DNA of 64,000 nt from Lentinus brumalis (Eukaryota > Basidiomycota > Agaricomycetes > Polyporales > Polyporaceae), in NCBI GenBank assembly GCA_001792895.1, contig MARA01000002.1, positions 3,038,001-3,102,000 of the forward strand, written 5' to 3'. Shown piece by piece: positions 56,764 to 64,000 of this stretch. Position numbers and translations under genes: made by a program. Below the pieces are notes generated by a model, which did no database searches, was not told where the DNA came from, and worked only from the letters and a program-made list of their open reading frames with translations. Every line of letters begins with the position of its first letter. The stretch's first letter is position 1.

Positions 56764-58295
56764 CTACGACACGACACTCAACACGTCCTCCTCACATCGC
56801 ATCAAAAACGGATGAACAAGGAAGGACTCCGCGCTCCCACGATGCAACGGGTCCAACCTCATGAGGCAGTAACACAAGTCATAGAAGTCCTTGTCATGGA
56901 GTAAGGTCTACAGTTTGATTCAGTCAACTCCCGTTGAGAGAGGGATGGCGCGATACAAACCGACAGAGGCTGCGCGTGGAGCAGCGCTCGAATTCGTTCG
57001 CTGGGCTCTTCCACCGTGCGCGGATAGTACACCTTCACCCGAGGTTCGAGGGTAAAGAGGCGGGGCGAAGCGCGCTCCGCTCGGGATGCGAATACCCGGG
57101 GGAACGGCCCTAGGATTCGCTCCAGTAACGCGAGGCGTTCCAACGTAGACTGAGTGCAGTAGAAGAGTGGTTGACCGAGATACACCTCGGAAAGAATGCA
57201 CCCGATCGGAAAGACGTCCACTCTCGAATCCCAAGGGAAACCTGGAGATTACGAGTCAACTCGACGTCAATATGTCGGTTTCTGCGAACCCACATTATAC
57301 TCACCTACAGTGACCTCCGGCGCTCGATAGGGATCCGTCCCAATTAAGCCCCGTCCACTGCGGCCCAGTGCGCAGGTGTCGTCGAAGTTCATTATGTACA
57401 GTTCCACCGACACAAGTTCGACCTGAAGTTGCGCGTATGTTAGAGAGCAAGCCGACAACTGCAGTGACAGTAATCGCCGCTGGCCTGAGTGACAAAGCAG
57501 CTATCTTGACGCATGCGGCGAACGCAGACGGTGTCGGACATCTTCAAGACAACGTTCGACGGCCGGATATCTGTGTGGACGAGACCCAGGCTATGCAGAT
57601 CTGGGTATTACGAGCCTCAGCTCCAGCCTCCACAGAACAGGATCACAGTCAATGCGCACTCACAGTACACACCTCGGAGAAGCTGCGACGCAATTTCTCG
57701 CAGATGTCTAGCCGGTATGGGATGCAAGTCCACGCGGAATATCACGCTCAGCAAGGTAAAGCCGTGATGGTCGAACGCAAGGTAGCGAAGATTGGAGTGT
57801 TGCCCGATGTCGAATGGTTCAACGAAGAAGCTGCCAACGACGTCAATATTGGACGTGACACACAGCCATATCGCAATTGTGGGCTGGGGCAAATGAGCGG
57901 TTCAATGACGTACCTGCGAGCCCTGGATACTCGACTTCTGATGTACGCAAACACCTTCTCGTCATTTGTGAGTCCGTTAGAAGGACAAGGAACGAGCTTC
58001 AATGCAACCGGCGACTGAGACCTCGCGTCCATGGCTCGGACGAGCGTGCCATAGTTGCCTATTACGACGGTCTCCGCCAGAGTGTCTGCAACCGCGTGAC
58101 AGTCAGTATGCCCACGGATGAGTGTAAGGTCGTCGACGTACAACGCTCGCCGATGCTTGCGCCTTCCGAGTAGATCACTGGTTGTGCAGGATCGTCTGGC
58201 TGCAGCGGTTGGCTAGAACCAGGTTGAGTGCAAGGCACAGGAGACGCGCCTGCAGTCGTGGAAGATATCTTGGGGATGCAAGAACTGTCAGCCAT
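56764..58295 (-). CDS. LAMMER/SRPK-like protein kinase, probably catalytically impaired, 365 aa
   Basis: Seven exons on the minus strand: 58142-58295, 57914-58085, 57673-57830, 57530-57600, 57305-57422, 56961-57241 and 56764-56907; all phases fit. Kinase landmarks: glycine loop IGNYGTLVRA, VALK (Lys 81), HTDIRPSN (Asp 172 present, usual Lys replaced by Arg), MNFDD at 196-200 where DFG is expected, then DPYRAPEV, VDVFPIGCILSEVYLGQPLF and a C-lobe end LCYCLMRLDPLHRG. LAMMER/SRPK kinases phosphorylate SR-type splicing factors. Here the Mg-binding Asp of DFG is Asn, so activity is doubtful. Only the N-terminal 50 residues lie outside the kinase domain. The exon 4 donor (GTCTGC) is the weakest junction. 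Confidence 0.78.
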
Positions 58296-58876
58296 ATCCT
58301 GTTACTTGGAGATCGACCGGCGTTGCTGTGTCAGGCCGTCGCACACATGCTCACTTATACCACCGCTGACGTCGCCGAGAAGTATACCATACGAGCGCAC
58401 ACTCCAGGAATGAAGACACTGGGGTGCTACCCAGAAGAAAAGAATCGGGATCTATAGTGTGTTCAAACTGGGAGGGCATCCTGCGAGTGGCGGGAGACAG
58501 AGGGAGACTGGAGTCACCAACGAAACGTGCCATCACGTCGGTAGTATCGGAACCCGGAGGGCCGGGCTGCAGACGCTCAGTCGTCCGTATATAGCAATAC
58601 TCTCTTTGCGTGCCCTGATCATACACGACGTAAACGTTCCCGAAGCACGTTTCACACAAGCAGCTCTCGCCAGCTCTCGCCGAGGTTTACAGTTTCGGAA
58701 CCTGATGTTGTCCCGCCAGGAACAATCTAGAATAGTACAATAGGAACGCCGGGATCTGTAATTGGTAACGTACGCCTAGGGACACCTTCATCTTAGTCAC
58801 GGCTAACCACATCTGATACCGCGCTCAATATCCGGCGTTTCGGTAAACGCTTTCGGTGCTAAGCCGCCTGGCGTTA
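58296..58876. other. no supported gene
   Basis: About 580 bp between the kinase start and the stop of the Zn2Cys6 protein. A minus frame around 58350-58530 (MARFVGDSSLPLSPATRRM) has some coding look but no motif. Confidence 0.3.
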
Positions 58877-59844
58877 TCATACTGACGCATGGCAGCAATC
58901 CAGAAGGCTTGTGCCACTTGGTTGGACAGTGTCAACGCATACGTAACGTACAACGGAGGGAAAATACCCACTTGCGCTGTTCTCGTTGTTGGGATCGAAG
59001 GAGACCGACGAAGCGACACCTCCCACGGGGACATCGTAGCTGTTGCCAGCAGTGACAACAACTGTGTCCACGGAGTCTGTTGAAGGTACGCTGCTTGCAT
59101 CGGTCGGTGAACTGAATGTAGTATGATCTACGTGACCGGTTTAAGTCCCTGGCGTCAAGTGTCATATGAGCAGATGGCTCACCGTACTGCGCAGCCAAGT
59201 CGGACGTCGTGGGACCTTGAAGATACACGCCTTCCGCTGGAGGTTCAGAAAGCATCACCTCGTTCCTTTGCTGCACTGCAGGTACCTCGGCTACGTCGGG
59301 GAGTAACTCCACGGGCAGCTCTGCGTGACGTGGGGACGAACGGTCGGAACCGGGAGCAGCCAGCTCCGACTCGTCGCTGTAGTCGCAAACCCTATTCAAC
59401 CGGGCACAAGCGGTGCATGGCCGTACCGTGGAGCACTGCAAGGAGATAAGTGATATGTGCCATACACATATACAGTAACGAGGCTAACCTTACGGTGGTC
59501 GATGCGACATTGTATGCAGCGGGAAGCAGGAGCATGTTCTTCCCAAGCGATTTGCTCCCCGTCGGCATCAAATAGGTCTCCTTCAGTCGATAGCCACTGC
59601 GCGACAGGGACGTCGGGGATGGACAGAGGGTTGTCTTGTGTGTCGATGTGATCGGAGTAGGAGCAGACGGTCTGCTGGACAGCGCACATGGTACAGGGCG
59701 CCACTCCGCAGCACTATATGCACCGTGTGAGGGGACGGTAGAGCAAATTTAACAAATACTTACCTGGTTACCTAAAGTCCGGCATCGGTCGCAAATCGCC
59801 GGGTTTGCTGAGTACAGTGCAGTGTCGCCACCTTGTAAGTACAC
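58877..59844 (-). CDS. protein with two tandem Zn2Cys6 clusters, 5' end unresolved
   Basis: Minus-strand exons join to give two complete fungal binuclear zinc clusters. The first is CDRCRTLGNQC-CGVAP-CTMCAVQQTVC, split by an intron after GNQ. The second, about 50 residues later, is CIQCRIDHRKC-STVRP-CTACARLNRVC, split by an intron after HRK. Both have the exact spacing C-x2-C-x6-C-x5-C-x2-C-x6-C. Each is followed by YSD and an acidic linker. After further introns the protein ends with a β-like VDTVVVTAGNSYDVPVGGVA segment and a stop at 58877. Fungal regulators normally carry one such cluster at the N-terminus and bind DNA as dimers. A fungal-specific transcription factor middle domain was not found. 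The first exon upstream of VYLQGGDTALYS is unknown. Confidence 0.65.
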
Positions 59845-60081
59845 GCGACCAACGCGCACATTTCCGCGAAGTTAGCCATGGACAGTGGTAACCCCTAGCA
59901 CACTCACAAATGTCACCAGACCCAGACACCGACCATGGTCCATCGTATACGCAGTCATCGCGGCGATTATTAATCAAGCAAACGCTGCATCGAGGGGTCC
60001 GCCCGTCGCACTATAAATTCCTCAGTACCATATAATGTGCACGAGTCGAATTCCACACCTTTCTACCGTACTCGTAGCACG

Positions 60082-60633
60082 TCAAGCAGGTTCGCGGGGG
60101 AGCTTCATGCGCAGGTAAAGAGACGGACCACCAAGGCCTGGCACAGAGCCGTCGACATAATCCGACGGACGGTCCTTCTCCTCTAGGTCCCAGCGGACGA
60201 CGTCAAATTCGCGCAGAATTGCAGCCCGACCGAGGCCCAGAGAGATGGGAGGTGTAGGGTCCATGCAGGACAACGCAGGGACGAGTAAGAGATCGAGCCG
60301 GCCTTTTATCTCGAGCAGTCAGTGACCGGGGGCGTCCCAGGGGAGTTCACATTCACGAGGTACGACCCTGTAGGCTCAAAGTACCACCGCATTCGGTGCT
60401 GTTGACCGGCATCTAATTTATGATTTTGTCCGGTCCAGATTTCCAGATCTTCAGAACAAAGATCCGCGACGTAGGTACATTCCACCTTTCGAGTTTCAGC
60501 GCATGTGCTCCTCTTACAGATACGGACCTCGGGATACGCACGGCGCGCAAAGACAGCACCCCACGGGATATATCGAACTGACGAATAGAGCAAGTCACTT
60601 GCAAACACGACATCAACATATTTGGCACAATAT
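60082..60633 (-). CDS. unknown protein, 5' end unresolved
   Basis: Two minus-strand exons, about 60346-60633 and 60082-60298, join in phase 0 (GTGAAT donor, CTCGAG acceptor, 47 nt). The joined product runs from YVDVVFASDLLYSSVRYIPW through RWYFEPTGSYL and IKGRLDLLLVPALSCMDPTP to a C-terminus with LREFDVVRWDLEEKDRPSDY. The frame has good coding character and no recognised domain. The start codon must lie upstream of an acceptor at 60634, close to the stop of the next gene. Confidence 0.45.
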
Positions 60634-60743
60634 CTATACTAGCGATCGGTTCTTGCGATTTCTACGTCAACAACGCGACGCGATACCGCTCGTTGGTACC
60701 ATAATCCTATGCACCGCTTCCTGGACGACCAATGATTCAGCCG

Positions 60744-62416
60744 TCACTTCCTTGGTTTCTTAGTAGATGCCCGACTGGAACGTCGTTGGTCAGACCCTTC
60801 AGACGCCTTTAGTACGACGCGTGTAGCGCAACCAGATGATAAGTGATGCTCACCCTCTTCTCCGGTGCCCTCCTTCCGTTTCCGACTGGAACTCGACTTC
60901 TCCGGTTGCAGTACGTCTTCATCCACGGTAGCAGCATCCATATGTTCCCCAGAGAACGTTGAAGTGCTTGTGTTGTCACCAGAATCGGGGAGCAGTTCAA
61001 AATCCTCGTCCGGGATGGGAGGGCCGTTGCTGGGAATGCTTGCATTGTGACCGCTGCTCGTCGGTGTGTCGTGCGGAGGCAATGTCCCGTTGGGATTGGT
61101 TACGGTATCGCTGGCATCGTGTTCGGATAGCGTATCCCCGGACGGAGTACCATAGGTAGAGTCCTCCTCCATGGACCATACTGGGCTGTCCTTTCGGGCT
61201 CTGCGGCTGACTTCCTGTTCGGCTTCACGAACGTCGGCGTCGGCTTCGTCATCAGACGGTTCACCTTGGTACGCTGAGAAACGATATATGACTCATGAAA
61301 CCAAACACGACAAGTCAGAAGCGCACAGACCTTCCAGTGCTTCACCCTCTGCGAGAGAAGGTCGAACGTCCGAATCAATCACAGGGATCGCATAGTCTGC
61401 AGGGTTGACCCAGTTCCGCGGATCTCCACTTGCGACTCGGATTAACTCAACGGGTGCGAGTTCGGGACCCCATCCGCCCTTTTCGGTCGAGATGATTGAA
61501 AGCACGAACGTGACTACCAGCACGTCGCCCTTGACGAAGACGTTTGGGGTACACTTCGAGAGGTCAACAATTTTCCCGTCAGAGATAGAAAACAACTTGG
61601 GTGTAGCCGGATTGATTCCGAACCACGGCCGTCCTTTCAAGCCATCAACCAGCCACCTGTGTGTGTCCTTGGGGATGTCCCCCGCAGGGGCCCTCCGATC
61701 ACGAAGAACGAACATAGGTGCGCGCATCCGGAACCGCTGTGTGTACTGCGGATCTGTCCCGGACTGCCACTTGCGTCGAGGAATATTAGTGTTCCAACCA
61801 GGCAACGAAGGAACATGCGTCTCCAGCTCCTACGGTACAATGGAGCGAGTCAGACAACGTCCAGGACCGTTCAGATTCACACGTGCCTGTTGAATATCAT
61901 ACAGGGATGAATCTTGGCTGGTGTCGAACGCGAAGGTGTAGCTGCATCTGAGGCTCGGGAACCGTTCCCTGAATAATATTCAGCGAGTGATATCAGCAGG
62001 TTGTGCGCACGGACTCACACTCTTTCCTCAAGCAAACCGACTGGAAGTGACTGGCCAACCGGAACCAAGTTACCGGTTGAGTAGTCGTCCGCAGCGGCGA
62101 ATATCACAGCATGGCTGAGGACAGCGACTCTGTCAGTTCCGTGAGAGCACAGCTGGTTGCGGAAAGCCGTTAGTCACGGATAAGTCGGGCATGCGTTACG
62201 GGGACGTACCGTCCAGCGAGCCGGTGACTGCTGCTTGAATTCGACCAAAGGCTTATCAGAACCCATTGAAGTGACGGCGCTCCGAAAGGATATATCTGTC
62301 TTCCGCAGCGGACGAGTGTTCCAGTGTTCCAGTATAGCCCGAGTACGATTTCCCAAGGGGGGCGGCGTAGTCGGACGAGTCCCAATACTTCCAGTCTGGT
62401 TGGTGTCCGCGGACAT
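60744..62416 (-). CDS. unknown protein with acidic C-terminal tail, 483 aa
   Basis: Five exons on the minus strand: 62210-62416, 62019-62152, 61887-61968, 61331-61829 and 60744-61273; all phases agree. The N-terminal half looks globular: AILEHWNTRPLRKTDISFRS, DRVAVLSHAVIFAAADDYST and LRCSYTFAFDTS. A β-rich part follows (PNVFVKGDVLVVTFVLSIIS and GDPRNWVNPADYAIPVID). The last 170 residues are acidic and Ser/Thr-rich with a basic end (RRSSRASTKKPRK) that could be a nuclear signal. Intron 3 (61830-61886) has a GC donor. The ATG at 62416 was chosen, but the frame is open further upstream without an ATG, so an extra first exon is possible. No family was recognised. Confidence 0.6.
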
Positions 62417-62505
62417 GGCGACAGAGATTGTGCTTCGACGAGACACCGGATCGATTTGCGGCAGTAACTTGCCTGCCGTCGCATCCACACGTCGACTATT
62501 TAACT

Positions 62506-62877
62506 TCAGTAGTGATCCGGGACGCGGTCTTTGGGTGGGTGATGTCCTGGATTAGAAGTCACTCGCTTCAAGCAAAGGTTACCAAGTGCAGTGCACGTTG
62601 TACGAATCAGACGAAGTGTCTTACGTGCACCTCCAACGGTATGCAGATTTGGTGAGTTATGAAACAACGGACATTCGATAGGTAGCGGAATTTCCGCAGG
62701 ACAATACGCGTAATCCCATTCCAGTCCGACATCGCACGTGTAGACTGCCCAGAGAGCGAGAGCATATGGGTATGCAACTTCACGGGGAAGAACCCAATCG
62801 AGGCCCCGCCATATCCGTAGCGTGACTGCATTTCGGCATTTAAGGTCTTCGACTGGGTGCATCACTGATAGCCACAA
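62506..62877 (-). CDS. coding-like frame, unassigned
   Basis: A minus-strand open frame with LRIWRGLDWVLPREVAYPYA and WAVYTCDVGLEWDYAYCPAE looks coding by composition. Neither start nor splice sites could be fixed, and no family is recognised. Confidence 0.25.
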   Translation of the reverse strand: MWLSVMHPVEDLKCRNAVTLRIWRGLDWVLPREVAYPYALALWAVYTCDVGLEWDYAYCPAEIPLPIECPLFHNSPNLHTVGGARKTLRLIRTTCTALGNLCLKRVTSNPGHHPPKDRVPDHY

Positions 62878-63090
62878 ATCTCGCTACACCCGTCTTCTAT
62901 CGGCATGATGAACATACGTCGTCGGAAGGTGCGCAGGTCGGAGCACGTCAGAGCGACGTCCTGACTAACAGGCACACAACAGGGCGGTCGTTGCCTTATT
63001 GATCAAGACATGACCACCCGGCCACGGTCTATTGCGGAATGGAACCGGATGATCAAGCGACAAGGGGCCGACGTGCGTGCGTCCTGATTC

Positions 63091-63632
63091 ATGTCCGCTT
63101 TTTGCTGTCTGACAAGTTGTTCTCAGGAATACAGCAGCAACCGAGCAGTCTGGGCCTACATCTACCCAGTGCATGGCGGGCAACCACGGGTAGTGCGCTT
63201 ACCATTGCACAAGAACTTTGATTACGAACCTGAAGTACCACGGTATCCTGAAGATGTGGACGTGCATCGGTGGTTCCCCTTTGACTCTATTCGAGAACGG
63301 TTCGATAGGCTCCCCGGCCTCGGTGATCCGCTGCGAACCCCATTCACCGTCTATTCGTCACCACAGACAGATGCGGTGCTGGTGAATGAATGTCTCCGCG
63401 ATTTCGGAACCCGTACTCACAGAGGGAACGTTATCGTCTTGCGTCACGGTGTCCGCAACGACGGCAGCGTTACGAACGCATGTACGGCCGATCGAGCATT
63501 GATTGACATACTGGTGTCCCGGTATGTAATAGTTTGAAGACGGGAACCATCGCTAATCCCCTCCACAGCTGGTTGAGATCGAAGAGGTTAGACGAACGTG
63601 GCGACGTTTCAGGCGACGGTGGCGGGCAGTAG
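63091..63632 (+). CDS. MYND-associated C-terminal domain protein, 164 aa or longer
   Basis: Two exons: 63091-63521 and 63569-63632 (47-nt GTATGT...ACAG intron, phase 2). The open frame contains NRAVWAYIYPVHGGQPRVVR and LPLHKNFDYEPEVPRYPEDV, then HRGNVIVLRHGVRNDGSVTN and a terminal helix LIDILVSRWLRSKRLDERG. The GNVIVLR segment and the following helix correspond to the WFGxxxVLK region of the genes at 45011 and 51350. An acceptor-like TTCTCAG at 63120-63126 suggests the true exon may start at 63127, with an upstream part (perhaps a MYND finger) not identified. Confidence 0.5.
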
Positions 63633-64000
63633 TTGGAGACCGAGAGGAGGCGGTGCATATGACTTGTGGCGGTTAGACGCTCGGCAGGGAAGCTTAGTTG
63701 ATGTAGTTCCTCCACGACGTTCCGCAGTCTACCTCACTTGTGCCTTTCCCCAAACAATACTGCTACGCCCCACCATTCTCGAATGCGAAGAACTCGCGCT
63801 TCCCATGGCGCCTGCAAGCTGACTCAAGTCCGTGAGTCCATCCAACATGTACACGGTCTGATTTGGCACAGAAGCACGAGAGAACATACGTGGACAAGTT
63901 TGGTCCGGGAAGCGTATACGGTGCTCCTATATTTCTCGTCTACACTAATTTGGATCATCTCCAGCTCCGCTTGATATAAGTACCGGTGTCTTGCGCAGCG
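63633..64000. other. no supported gene at the right edge
   Basis: The last 370 bp hold short overlapping frames on both strands and no recognisable feature. Confidence 0.3.

Noticed and set aside
1..64000. CRISPR arrays, bacterial operons, rRNA genes, viral genes
   Set aside because: No direct-repeat arrays with regular spacers, no Shine-Dalgarno-type gene packing, no rRNA and no virus-like genes were seen; the gene structure is eukaryotic throughout.

Overview
The window reads as nuclear DNA of a filamentous basidiomycete, most likely an Agaricomycete. Genes are split by many short introns, mostly 41-90 nt, with GTRNGT donors, CTRAY-like branch points and YAG acceptors. Coding GC is high. 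The recognisable proteins (Nop58, uL1/Rpl10a, EAF, an RCK-type kinase, an S10 carboxypeptidase, an Rds1-like ferritin fold, a CE16-like esterase) are typical of fungi. Exon boundaries were assigned by eye from reading frame, phase and splice consensus; there is no transcript evidence.

Positions 1-31.4 kb form a conserved housekeeping block. In order it holds the 3' end of a WSC-domain protein, uL1/Rpl10a (-), a small putative mitochondrial protein (+), an RCK-type kinase (+), a CE16-like SGNH esterase (+), an EAF elongation factor (-), tRNA-Ile(AAT), an unknown protein A (-), an Rds1-like ferritin-fold protein (-), an S10 carboxypeptidase (-), Nop58 (+), protein B (+, a paralogue of A with the same intron layout), a 134-aa unknown, an isochorismatase-fold hydrolase (-) and a large serine-rich coiled-coil protein (+).

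Positions 31.4-40 kb are gene-poor and rich in mobile DNA. There is a 281-bp MITE with perfect 24-bp terminal inverted repeats, a diverged inverted pair, an uncertain multi-exon gene, the 5' half of a Helitron Rep reading frame with its HUH motif, and tRNA-like sequence just beyond the Helitron break.

Positions 40-64 kb form an accessory island of short genes on both strands, almost all from expanded fungal families: two paralogous F-box proteins, an F-box/LRR-like protein, two F-box proteins with a nucleotidyltransferase-like domain, a MYND-finger gene and relatives sharing its C-terminal domain, a LAMMER/SRPK-like kinase with a broken DFG motif, a protein with two tandem Zn2Cys6 clusters, and several unknowns. 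Ubiquitin-ligase adaptors, zinc fingers and a degenerate kinase together suggest regulatory or self/non-self-type functions; this is inference.

Several otherwise intact genes lack exactly one base inside a conserved motif (uL1, the ferritin-like gene twice, probably the esterase, an F-box gene and the MYND gene). At least four of these are in short C/G runs. Residual base-deletion error in the assembly is the simplest explanation.
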